From the NCBI RefSeq assembly GCF_003061515.1, contig NZ_CP028924.1:1488001-1552000 (forward strand): 64,000 nucleotides of DNA. The letters are read 5' to 3'. This document shows, in pieces, positions 17,507-25,727 of the stretch. The position numbers and the translations under genes were made by a program. The notes below the pieces were generated by a model. The model was not told the origin of the DNA, searched no databases, and was given only the letters and a program-made list of their open reading frames with translations. The stretch comes from Colwellia sp. Arc7-D. GTDB taxonomy: Bacteria; Pseudomonadota; Gammaproteobacteria; Enterobacterales; Alteromonadaceae. Each line of letters begins with the position of its first letter. Within the stretch, counting starts at the first letter, position 1.

Positions 17507-19846
17507 ATGAAACGGACGTTAACTTTTTTATTTATTTGTGCTTCACTCCCTGCTTTAGGGGACGATATGAACGGTGTTGAAAATATTAGTATATATGGAC
17601 AAACACCACTTTCCACTAATGACCTTGCTGAAGAAAGTACCTTTGGTAGTGTTCAAACAATTAATGCCGAGTCGCTAGCACAATCTCAAGCTATTTCGTT
17701 AGCTGAGCACATGAAAAATAAGCTAACAAGTCTGCATATTAACGACATACAAAACAATCCCTTTCAGCCTGATGTGCAATACCGTGGCTTTACCGCTTCG
17801 CCTTTATTAGGTTTACCTCAAGGAATTTCTGTTTATCTTAACGGGGTGCGATTCAATGAACCCTTTGGCGATACGGTAAACTGGGATTTAATTCCGCTTG
17901 CAGCACTTGATAAAGTAGCGTTATTTTCTGGTTCAAACCCTGCGTTTGGGCAAAATACCTTAGGTGGTGCGTTGGCACTGACCACTAAAAATGGTTTTAG
18001 TTATACAAAGCATGAGCTTGAAGCACGTTTTGGTAGCTTTGGGCAGCAGCAATTTACCGTGCAGTCTGGTGGTAATCAGGGAAACTGGGCTTATTATATT
18101 GTTGCTAACCAATACCAAGAAGATGGTTGGCGAGATTATTCAGAAAGTGAATTAAAGCAATTTTTAGCAACATTAAGTTATGCAGATGAAGACCGTACTG
18201 TTGATTTTACTTACTCTGCTAATAATAACCAATTGCTAGGTAATGGCGCTGTGCCTGAAATATTAGCCGAATTAGCGGGCAGAAATGCCATTTACACCCA
18301 ACCTGATAAAACTCATACAAGGTTTCAGCAATTTAGTCTTAAGACTGACAGTGTTATTAACCAGCAAATGTCGTGGCAAGGTAATGTTTATTATCGTAAG
18401 AACAAAATTAACAGTATTAATGGTGACGACAGCGATTATGAAGAATGTGAATCTGGTGCACTATATAGTTTGTGTGAAGAAGATGAAAATGATGAGTTAG
18501 AACGTGTTCATTTTGTTGGCTTTGGTGAAGACATTTGGTTAAGTGAGCTACGTGATATTGATGCAGACGATGTTGATGGTACTTATAATACCGGTTTTAC
18601 TGATAACGAAAGTTACGGTGTGGCCTTGCAATGGGTAGGCTTAAGCCATTTTGACGCAACGGATGCTCATGCAGCATTAGATAATGAATTTATTTTCGGG
18701 CTAGGCATTGATAAAGCGGATATCAGTTTTAGAAGTGACACCGAGTTCGCGGTGCTGCATAACGATACAATTTCTGATGATCGTTCAGTAACGGGCATTG
18801 GTTTATACGATATGGAGTCGCGTGTTCAGTTAGAAGTTAGCAATAAACAGCAATACTTTTACTTCTTAAATACTTTAGCGATTGGGGAATATTTAACCGT
18901 TAACCTTGCTGGTCGATATAATCGTACTCACATAAGTATGCAAGATCAGATTGAAACCGGGCCTGGTTCACTGAATGGCGAGCACTACTTTAACCGCTTT
19001 AACCCGGCTATTTCAGTTAACTATCTTTTAACACCTGAATATAGCGTTAAGCTAAGTTACAGCGAATCATCACGCGCCCCTAGTCCTGCCGAACTGAGTT
19101 GTGCAGATGAAGAAGATCCTTGCAAATTACCCAATGCGTTTGTTGCCGATCCGCCGCTTGAACAAGTGGTAGCGAAAACAGTCGAAGCTGCTTTACAGTT
19201 TAAAAACGATAATTTCTCTGCTTTGGCGACTTTATTTTCAACCATGAGCTATCAAGATATTATATTTCAACAAGCGGGTAATAAATCAAACCAAGGTTAT
19301 TTTATTAACCTTGATAAAACACAACGCCAAGGTATTGAATTATCAGCTTCTACTCAAGTTAACTCAGTTGATTTTGGGGCAAGTTATAACTATTTAAATG
19401 CCACTTTTGAATCGCCTTTTGTCTCTTTTAGCCCGGTAAATCCTCTAGGTGCAAATAGACAAGTTAATGTGGGTGACAATATTCCCGGCCAACCGCAACA
19501 TCAATTCAAGTTTCATGCAAATTGGCAGTTTAATGATGCGCTAAATATTGGCACCGAGATGTTGTATGCGTCTTCATCATATTATCGTGGCGATGAAGCG
19601 AATGAGAATAAAAAAATTCCATCTTATGCGGTGACTAATATTTATTTTAATTACCAGATAAATCAACAACTGCGTTTGTCAGCTAAAGTCGATAATCTTT
19701 TTGATCGTCAATTTGACACTTTTGGCACCTACGGTGAGGCAGATGAGGTGTTAGAGGAAATTTATCCAGATGCAGAGTTTGATGAATACTTTGTTGGTCC
19801 ATCTAGACCGCGCTCTGTGAGTATCAGTATTAATTATCAGTTTTAG
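17507..19846 (+). CDS. TonB-dependent outer-membrane receptor
   Basis: This 779-residue receptor starts at the ATG at 17507, with GAGAG 5 bases upstream; a TTG four codons earlier overlaps that site and is unlikely. The signal peptide (~20 residues) ends near LPALG. The plug domain holds VQYRGFTASPLLGLPQGISV, GVRFNEPFGDTVNWDLIP and NTLGGALALTTK. The barrel ends in Ile-Asn-Tyr-Gln-Phe. A family-typical segment with two cysteines (ELSCADEEDPCKLPNAF) lies in the barrel. One extracellular loop (about residues 308-352) is very acidic, with two more Cys. The ligand is unknown; a cation or a cationic chelate would suit the acidic loop. It is followed by a tandem-repeat tail, a hairpin and a DUF3422 gene. 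Confidence 0.92.
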   Translation: MKRTLTFLFICASLPALGDDMNGVENISIYGQTPLSTNDLAEESTFGSVQTINAESLAQSQAISLAEHMKNKLTSLHINDIQNNPFQPDVQYRGFTASPLLGLPQGISVYLNGVRFNEPFGDTVNWDLIPLAALDKVALFSGSNPAFGQNTLGGALALTTKNGFSYTKHELEARFGSFGQQQFTVQSGGNQGNWAYYIVANQYQEDGWRDYSESELKQFLATLSYADEDRTVDFTYSANNNQLLGNGAVPEILAELAGRNAIYTQPDKTHTRFQQFSLKTDSVINQQMSWQGNVYYRKNKINSINGDDSDYEECESGALYSLCEEDENDELERVHFVGFGEDIWLSELRDIDADDVDGTYNTGFTDNESYGVALQWVGLSHFDATDAHAALDNEFIFGLGIDKADISFRSDTEFAVLHNDTISDDRSVTGIGLYDMESRVQLEVSNKQQYFYFLNTLAIGEYLTVNLAGRYNRTHISMQDQIETGPGSLNGEHYFNRFNPAISVNYLLTPEYSVKLSYSESSRAPSPAELSCADEEDPCKLPNAFVADPPLEQVVAKTVEAALQFKNDNFSALATLFSTMSYQDIIFQQAGNKSNQGYFINLDKTQRQGIELSASTQVNSVDFGASYNYLNATFESPFVSFSPVNPLGANRQVNVGDNIPGQPQHQFKFHANWQFNDALNIGTEMLYASSSYYRGDEANENKKIPSYAVTNIYFNYQINQQLRLSAKVDNLFDRQFDTFGTYGEADEVLEEIYPDAEFDEYFVGPSRPRSVSISINYQF

Positions 19847-19892
19847 CTACTGATTTTAACTACTCATTTTAACTACTCATTTTAACTACTCA
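19841..19892. repeat. 13-bp tandem repeat at the 3' end of the TonB receptor gene
   Basis: Four consecutive copies of a 13-base unit, TTTTAACTACTCA, are visible. The first copy is degenerate (TTTTAGCTACTGA) and contains the receptor stop codon; the other three are identical. The unit seems to have expanded from the coding end into the spacer. Confidence 0.9.
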
Positions 19893-19945
19893 TTATAATT
19901 ATAAGTTTTAGCCATCAATTTTAGCAAATGGATATTGATAGTCTC

Positions 19946-19980
19946 AACAGTACGGTTCTAGTTTGGCCGTACTGTTTCAT
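19946..19980 (+). terminator. Terminator-like hairpin after the TonB receptor gene
   Basis: AACAGTACGG (19946-19955) and CCGTACTGTT (19967-19976) form a perfect 10-bp stem with an 11-base loop. Only a short T stretch follows, so termination may be partial and the downstream DUF3422 gene may be partly cotranscribed. Confidence 0.6.
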
Positions 19981-20065
19981 GATTTATACGTGGCATATTG
20001 TCATGCACCAAAACGCTTATAGTTTACTGGTTGAACGAATTGTTTAAATTTTTTGGAGAAAATCA

Positions 20066-21388
20066 GTGCACCCAAACTTATTAACAGCAAACGCTAACGC
20101 CGTTAATTATGAGCGAGCCAATATTGTGGTTTCACCATTGCGACAGCAAATATCGCAAGAGCTTCATAATAGACCATCTCCTCAAGTAAATGTGCCCACG
20201 TCAATTACCCATCTGGCTGTGCGAATAACGGAGCAGGAGCGTGATTTAGAATATCAGCAAATATACACCTTATGTCAACGCTACAATGTTAATCCTCCAA
20301 CATGTGAGGCAAGTTGTTATTATCAAGATTTTGGTGGTTTTGAGCTTCGTTGGGAGCGTCATTTGGAGTTTTCAAGCTATAGCTTTATTCGTAAAGGGTT
20401 GGGTAAGTCGCTTTTTGATGGTTATGCAACTGAGTTTTTACCTCAAGAGTGGTTTGATAATATTATAGGTGAGCTTGTAAGCGCGGTAAATTTAGTGATG
20501 CATGAAGCAGAAATTTCGGAGCAAGCGCTTTATCATGCCTTTGAAGGGCACCAAGTACTCGGTAGTAATGTCGCAGGGGATCGCGCCAATGTTTATACTT
20601 CATTCAAGTTACACAGTGATGGCTTTAGCCGCATTCTTATTCAAAGTAAGTTGCTCAATAGTTACCAAGCAGGGCGCTTGATACAACGAATGTTAGAAAT
20701 TGAAACTTACCAAATGATGGCGTTGCTCAGTTTACCTATTGCTCGTTCGTTATCGCCTAAAGTGGCGAAAATGGAAAACGATTTAGTGGCCATCAATCAG
20801 CAAATGGCGGATAGCGATAAAGTTAATGATGGCGAAATGCTCGACAAACTTTCAGAGCTAGCAGGTAAAACCGAACAACTTATTGCTGATATTAGTTACC
20901 GTTTTAGTGCTACCAATGCCTACTATGAATTAGTGTGTTCTCGATTAAAGCAGTTAAAAGAGACTGATATCGCTGGTACTGAACGAATCAATGAATTTGT
21001 TACCCGCAGGCTAAGCCCGGGTATTCGCACCTGTCAGGCACTGTCTGTTCGATTAGAAGACCTAACTCGGCGTATTGCTCGCGCAAGTAGCTTATTAAGA
21101 ACTCGAGTTGACCTAACTATTGAGCAACAAAATCAACAACTACTCTCGGCTATTAATCAACGTGGTGTAGTACAATTGCGCCTGCAGCAAATGGTTGAAG
21201 GGGTTTCTATTGCAGCAATGGCTTACTATTTAATGGGCTTGCTAGATTATGTATTAAATGCAATGAAACTGTCAGGATTTTCGGTTAATAAAGTGATGGT
21301 AAAAGGGTTTGCGGTACCGATTATTTTGCTTTCTACTTGGTTGTTAGTGCGGTTTGCCATTCGCTACATCAATAAGGGTAAAGGTTAA
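20066..21388 (+). CDS. DUF3422 family membrane-anchored protein
   Basis: This 440-residue protein matches the DUF3422 pattern: an N-terminal ELHNRPSPQVNVPTSITHLA, then a GGFELRWERHLEFSSYSF segment, a long helical middle (about 230-370), and two C-terminal hydrophobic helices (about 377-397 and 408-430) that should anchor it in the inner membrane. The start is GTG with GGAGAA six bases upstream. The family has no established function that I know. It follows a TonB receptor, so a role tied to outer-membrane uptake is possible but unproven. Confidence 0.88.
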   Translation: MHPNLLTANANAVNYERANIVVSPLRQQISQELHNRPSPQVNVPTSITHLAVRITEQERDLEYQQIYTLCQRYNVNPPTCEASCYYQDFGGFELRWERHLEFSSYSFIRKGLGKSLFDGYATEFLPQEWFDNIIGELVSAVNLVMHEAEISEQALYHAFEGHQVLGSNVAGDRANVYTSFKLHSDGFSRILIQSKLLNSYQAGRLIQRMLEIETYQMMALLSLPIARSLSPKVAKMENDLVAINQQMADSDKVNDGEMLDKLSELAGKTEQLIADISYRFSATNAYYELVCSRLKQLKETDIAGTERINEFVTRRLSPGIRTCQALSVRLEDLTRRIARASSLLRTRVDLTIEQQNQQLLSAINQRGVVQLRLQQMVEGVSIAAMAYYLMGLLDYVLNAMKLSGFSVNKVMVKGFAVPIILLSTWLLVRFAIRYINKGKG

Positions 21389-21656
21389 AAAAGTTAAATA
21401 AAAACAGCAGCTAGTGTAATCAATTTTGCTGGCTAATGTTAAACCTGTTTATTACATCCTGCTATGGTTTTTAGCGAGCTATAACATAGCTAACTAAAGG
21501 CATTAGATAAAATTTTATCCTCCTTGATCATCCTAAAGCATTACACCTTTCGCTTACGACTAAAGGGCAGTTTATTTGGTTAAGTTGACTCATTTTATTT
21601 ACTGGGGATTTTTTTATTATAACTACACATTTATAATAAAAAACCGGAAGCATGAA

Positions 21657-22817
21657 ATGACTAAACTATTTAAAGTAAGCTTGATCACCGCCGCATTATC
21701 TATGACCGCATTTAACAGCAGCGCCGCTGTTGAAATTTATGAAAATGACGGTATGTCATTTAGTGCTGACGGGTTAGTAAATGTATTCTATGTAAACAGC
21801 TCGGTTGAAGCTACAGATGCTAGCGGTAACGTGAGTGACCGCGACCAGTCTCGTGTTCGCATGGGTTTCTTGCCTAATAACATTGGTTTTAATTTTTCTA
21901 ACCAATTGTCTGATATAAAAATTGGTATGCGCTCTTCGTTTTGGGTTTCTATTAATGACTCTGATCAAAGCCGCGATGCATCACCTGCTGACTTAGGTAC
22001 CGGATCTTTGATTGACGTAAGACAGTTCTACGGCACAGTGAGCGGTGATTGGGGTGAAGTTTTATTAGGTAAAGATTTTGGCCTTTTCAACAGAGCTAAT
22101 ATTTTAGGTGATGAATTATTGTTAGGTTATGGCCAAACGTCAGATTTTTTTGGCTTGGTTGATGGTGGTAATGTTTCGTTTGGTAATATCAGTACCGGTT
22201 ATACTTATCCTGCACCAAAGTCACAAATTACCTATCGTTCGCCAGATATGAATGGTTTTAAATTAGCGGTTGGTATTATGGACCCCAATAAAACTGGTGC
22301 TGATTCTTCAGAAGACTTACCTCGCTTTGAAGCTGAACTGATGTATACAACCAGTATTGATGATACAACACTAAAAGCATGGGTAAGTGGTGTTACGCAG
22401 TCGAGTGAAGCTGGCGGTGCAGAACAAGATCAGTCAGGTATAGGTTATGGTGCTAATATTAAGTTTGGCGGTTTATCAATTACAGCCTCAGGCTTTAGCT
22501 CAGAAGGTTTAGGATATGTTGCCGGACTAGATAATATTGTTGGTAACGATGCCATTGAATCTGACGGTTACTTAATGCAAGCGTCTTACACGATGGAAGC
22601 AAATCGCTTTGTAGTAACTTACGGTGAATCTGAAGTAAAAAATACTGGCAGTGTGTTAGATGCAACACATACTAATACCGGTGTTGCCTACTTTAGAACA
22701 TTGCGCCCAGGCTTAACGCTTGTTTTTGAATATAACAATACCGAAGCCGATGTCTCTAATTCGTTAATAGGTGAAGATAACGATACCTTCGCCATTGGTT
22801 CAGTGATCACTTTCTAA
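21657..22817 (+). CDS. Outer-membrane porin, general Gram-negative type
   Basis: This 386-residue porin starts at the ATG at 21657; a frame extension upstream to 21576 lacks a signal-peptide-like start, while MTKLFKVSLITAALSMTAFN is a classical signal peptide ending near Ser-Ala-Ala. The mature protein has DGLVNVFYVNSS, GEVLLGKDFGLFNRA, YRSPDMNGFKLAVGIMDPN and a terminal Ser-Val-Ile-Thr-Phe, typical of a trimeric 16-strand porin. It likely gives passive diffusion of small solutes; specificity is unknown. An upstream segment near 21458 shares CCTGCTATGGTT with the upstream region of the next gene, a LuxR-type response regulator. Confidence 0.9.
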   Translation: MTKLFKVSLITAALSMTAFNSSAAVEIYENDGMSFSADGLVNVFYVNSSVEATDASGNVSDRDQSRVRMGFLPNNIGFNFSNQLSDIKIGMRSSFWVSINDSDQSRDASPADLGTGSLIDVRQFYGTVSGDWGEVLLGKDFGLFNRANILGDELLLGYGQTSDFFGLVDGGNVSFGNISTGYTYPAPKSQITYRSPDMNGFKLAVGIMDPNKTGADSSEDLPRFEAELMYTTSIDDTTLKAWVSGVTQSSEAGGAEQDQSGIGYGANIKFGGLSITASGFSSEGLGYVAGLDNIVGNDAIESDGYLMQASYTMEANRFVVTYGESEVKNTGSVLDATHTNTGVAYFRTLRPGLTLVFEYNNTEADVSNSLIGEDNDTFAIGSVITF

Positions 22818-22867
22818 TCAACGAATATGCATAAGATTAGGTTCATTTAAAAGGCTTACAAAGATAG

Positions 22868-22906
22868 ATACCAGTTCTAAAATCCGGCTGGTATTTATTA
22901 TTTTAA
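22868..22906 (+). terminator. Terminator-like hairpin after the porin gene
   Basis: ATACCAG (22868-22874) and CTGGTAT (22888-22894) form a 7-bp stem followed by a T-rich tail (TTATTATTTT). It lies 50 bases after the porin stop. Confidence 0.6.
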
Positions 22907-23013
22907 TGAGGTGCAACCTAAAAGATGAGCTTTCTCCAACTTTAGGAGGGTTAAATAGTTTCTAATAACCTGCTATGGTTAGCTAGCTCATTCATTTTAC
23001 GGTAGTTTCCTTT

Positions 23014-23673
23014 ATGTATAAAATTTTGGTTGCAGATGATCATCCGCTTTTTAGAGATGCAATCGTTAATATTATAGGTATAAAATTTCCGGGTTCAACC
23101 ACCTATGAAACCGAGGACGTTGAATCTACTTTAGCATTTGTTAAAGAAAATGATGATATTGATTTAATACTTTTAGACTTGAATATGCCAGGTATGTCGA
23201 GCCTTAACGGTTTGTTAGATATTCGTAACGAATGTCCGACAACACCGGTTGTTATTGTATCGGCAGAGCAAGAAAAGCAGAAAATATTACAAACTATTTC
23301 TTATGGTGCTGTCGGTTTTATTTCGAAGTCGTCCTCAAAAGATGTTATTGGCGAAGCGATAGAAAGTGTTTTTCAAGGTAATGTATATTTACCGTCAGAT
23401 ATTATGCGCTCACAAGTCAACGACTCTAATACTAAAAAAGAATTTCAAGTTGCCCCCGAAAATATCTCCTTATTAACTCGCCGTGAATTAATTGTGTTAA
23501 AACATTTAACGAAAGGTGAAGCTAATAAACAAATTGGTTTTAATTTACATATTTCTGAAACTACGGTTAAGTCACACGTTTCCTCAATTTTGAAAAAATT
23601 GGGTGCGTCTAATCGCGTTAAAGTGGTATTAGGCTGCAGCGATGTTGATTTTAATCAATACTTAAAACGTTAA
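23014..23673 (+). CDS. LuxR/NarL-type response regulator
   Basis: The 219-residue protein has an N-terminal receiver domain (about 1-120) with the acidic pocket in MYKILVADDHP, phospho-acceptor Asp55 in LLDLNMPG, and conserved Lys in ISKSSSK. A C-terminal LuxR helix-turn-helix follows (about 153-215; LTRRELIVLKHLTKG, then SETTVKSHVSSILKKLG). It should bind DNA after phosphorylation. No histidine kinase gene is adjacent, so its partner is elsewhere. A decayed copy of its last ~47 codons lies at 25373-25513, and 80 bases after its stop is a decayed PL7 lyase tail. The locus therefore took part in a duplication. Confidence 0.94.
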   Translation: MYKILVADDHPLFRDAIVNIIGIKFPGSTTYETEDVESTLAFVKENDDIDLILLDLNMPGMSSLNGLLDIRNECPTTPVVIVSAEQEKQKILQTISYGAVGFISKSSSKDVIGEAIESVFQGNVYLPSDIMRSQVNDSNTKKEFQVAPENISLLTRRELIVLKHLTKGEANKQIGFNLHISETTVKSHVSSILKKLGASNRVKVVLGCSDVDFNQYLKR

Positions 23674-23754
23674 ATAGATACATGTTTAGCATGACTTAGC
23701 ATGAACTGTTTTGCTCAATGTATAATGTTACTGTGTTTAACTACGGCAAGTGAA

Positions 23755-23840
23755 GTTTGATATAAATCCAAGCTATAAAATACATAGACTGGTCGATTTT
23801 TATCATAACCGTTAGTACTTATGTCTACTTCCATTGACGA
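23755..23840 (-). pseudogene. Remnant of a PL7 alginate lyase gene (C-terminal fragment)
   Basis: Read on the minus strand from 23828, the sequence encodes VDISTNGYDKNRPVYVFYSL, which lines up with VDMSSSGYDKSDQYMYFKAG of the intact lyase encoded at 25728-26678 and VDMTNSGYDQGGQYMYFKAG of the one at 29361-30767. Base-level similarity with 25790-25870 is obvious by eye. The similarity fades on both sides, and the reading frame is neither started nor properly ended. It is a relic, not a gene. Confidence 0.85.
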
Positions 23841-23985
23841 GTAATTTATTTATGTGCATTAGAGTTAATTCTATTTATATGTTCCTTACATGATACATTT
23901 TTACGTAACTAACCTTTTAAACTCAATAGGGTTTCATAATCGTACCGGATAAGGGATAGCTCCAAAGCTGCTTTAGTTAGCTTTT

Positions 23986-25113
23986 CTATTTATTTTCATT
24001 TATAAGCAAGTTCAAATAATCAATCGCTTCACTAGTGAATAGTAACGATGTTTTAACTTCTTTAATGTATTCATCATCAAGCGTTTCTTGAGCCATTCTC
24101 AGCTGCAACTCACTGATGAGTTTTGCTTCATAAACGTAACAAGCAATAGGAAGTTTTTTATGTAGTGCCGGCAACAGTGCTGCGCGTTTTACTTTTGTTT
24201 GTAACGCTAAAACTTCCAGTATCGAAGATGGAAAGTTCCAATGCTTGGCGATAAAGTAGGTGAGCTTTTTTGAATTTTTCGCCATGATATTTTTAAATAA
24301 TGTCGAATTAGGTTGGCAATCAGGATGAACAACCGCAAACGCATCAATCATTAGTTGGTAAATAATAACGTCGCCTAAATTGGATATTAGACCAATAAAG
24401 TAGGCTTGAGCTGCATCGTTTTTAATTTTAGACTTCGCTACTAGTGTTTTAGCGTTAACTCCCGTAGACAAGCTATGCTGCCATATTTTTTGGCCATACT
24501 GGCGAAAATAAATACTTGATTGTGGCACAAGTTTATTTACAAAGCCGTTAATAACACCTTCTGAAAGACCCTTTATCCCAAGTACCATAAACGCTGATTT
24601 TAAGTCGTTAATTTCTTTGCTGCTACGGTTATAGTAAGTTGAATTGGCTAGCTCTATTACTTTTGCTGCTATGGCCGGCTCTTGCTGAATTAATGAAATA
24701 AGTGTGTCGGCATCAAAATCGTCATTATTTAATTGTTCAATTATTTTCGATAACGATATTGGCAGAATTGGTAGTGCGTCGAGGATTAGTTTTGGGTTGA
24801 GTAATAAGCTTTCAACTTTATCAGAAATGAACTCAGATAACTCGTCATTATGTGATGATGTAAAGCTGTTAGGCATACCAAACAAATAATCATAAAAAGC
24901 TTGTTGGTATTCCTCCTCAAACGAGTAGTAGCGGAAAGGTTTGTTATCTATGTTATCTATGTTATCTATGTTATCTATGTTATTTGTGTTGTTGTTGTTG
25001 TGCTGAATTTCTTCTTTTGTAACTTCCTTATTTTTAAGATTTTCAAAATAGTATAAATTAGCAGTGTTAGAAGCTTTCTTTTTAAAAAGAGCATTAATAA
25101 GTTTTTTAAACAT
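23986..25113 (-). CDS. HDOD-domain protein
   Basis: The 375-residue protein has a basic N-terminus, a low-complexity Asn/Ile/Asp tract (about residues 38-58, with NID repeated four times) and a conserved HDOD output domain (about 105-310; LPILPISLSKIIEQL, QEPAIAAKVIELANS, FMVLGIKGLSEGV, YFIGLISNLGDVII). HDOD is a degenerate HD phosphohydrolase fold used in signalling, often linked to cyclic-di-GMP and motility control; the catalytic HD pair is not needed and is not evident. The NID repeats are encoded by a 9-bp tandem repeat. The gene sits between two pseudogene relics that look like copies of the same junction. Confidence 0.88.
   Translation of the reverse strand: MFKKLINALFKKKASNTANLYYFENLKNKEVTKEEIQHNNNNTNNIDNIDNIDNIDNKPFRYYSFEEEYQQAFYDYLFGMPNSFTSSHNDELSEFISDKVESLLLNPKLILDALPILPISLSKIIEQLNNDDFDADTLISLIQQEPAIAAKVIELANSTYYNRSSKEINDLKSAFMVLGIKGLSEGVINGFVNKLVPQSSIYFRQYGQKIWQHSLSTGVNAKTLVAKSKIKNDAAQAYFIGLISNLGDVIIYQLMIDAFAVVHPDCQPNSTLFKNIMAKNSKKLTYFIAKHWNFPSSILEVLALQTKVKRAALLPALHKKLPIACYVYEAKLISELQLRMAQETLDDEYIKEVKTSLLFTSEAIDYLNLLINENK
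24943..24987. repeat. 9-bp in-frame tandem repeat within the HDOD gene
   Basis: GTTATCTAT occurs four times in perfect tandem at 24943-24978, followed by a variant GTTATTTGT and a GTT run. On the coding strand it gives Asn-Ile-Asp units. Since 9 is a multiple of 3, copy-number change would lengthen or shorten the linker without breaking the frame. Confidence 0.95.
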
Positions 25114-25372
25114 AAATATAAGAAGTTATTGTTAGTAATACGTTGTAGGTTAAATAAATCGAGTAACACTTACTAAACTAGTAGTAAAATGGCGGTCAAT
25201 TTATTAGCTTGGATGTTTATTATAATATTTGTTTTCTGTGTTGTATCAATTTTCCTATCTAATAAATACGACTTGTCATTAATATTATAAATTTATCGAC
25301 TGAAATAACGATAGAACATTATTTACTATCGTCATTTAATCGCGATGAATCATGGTCTGTGCCTTATTTACT

Positions 25373-25513
25373 ATTTTTTCTAATCTATATATTGGTGAAA
25401 GTACGGTTAAGTCACATGTTTATTTAATTTTGAAGAGGTTAGGTGGGGTCAATCGCACTAAAGTGTTATTAGGCTGTAGTGACGTCGATTTTAATCACTA
25501 CTTAAAACGATAA
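25373..25513 (+). pseudogene. Remnant of a LuxR-type response regulator (C-terminal 46 codons)
   Basis: The frame 25373-25513 encodes SNLYIGESTVKSHVYLILKR and onward to LGCSDVDFNHYLKR and a stop, homologous to the end of the intact regulator at 23014-23673. By hand, 22 of 117 aligned bases differ between 25397-25513 and the matching end of the intact gene, and 29 of 38 residues are identical. The receiver domain and start are missing. Many differences fall at third codon positions, so the copy may have been under selection before truncation. Confidence 0.9.
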
Positions 25514-25659
25514 AACGATAAAACGATAAGCCCGTTGCATGTATTGTGTTATTAAATTTTGCTAGCGGCATTAAATAAAAAGCCTGCAGGTTAATATGAT
25601 ATAAAAACGCTAGTAAATGTAGCGTTAATTGACGAGTTAAATACTGATAGCGATACCAA

Positions 25660-25698
25660 AAAAAAACACGTATTAGTTGATAACTAAACGTGTTTTTT
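25660..25698. terminator. Terminator-like hairpin downstream of the PL7 lyase gene
   Basis: An A-run and ACACGTATTAGTT are followed by a three-base loop and AACTAAACGTGT plus seven T; one bulged base interrupts the stem. With A and T tracts on both sides it can act in both directions, and it lies about 30 bases beyond the minus-strand lyase stop. Confidence 0.7.
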
Positions 25699-25727
25699 TA
25701 TGTATACAGCTAATATTATACGACTGA

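Larger units (their letters stand above)
25114..25727. other. Intergenic region holding a LuxR-gene relic and a terminator
   Basis: The 614-bp stretch contains the decayed response-regulator tail (25373-25513), directly followed by three tandem copies of AAAACGAT, and a terminator near 25660. The rest is AT-rich and shows no gene. Confidence 0.6.

Noticed and set aside
24943..24987. 9-bp tandem array considered as a CRISPR-like or integration repeat
   Set aside because: Units are contiguous, without spacers, and in frame within a coding sequence.
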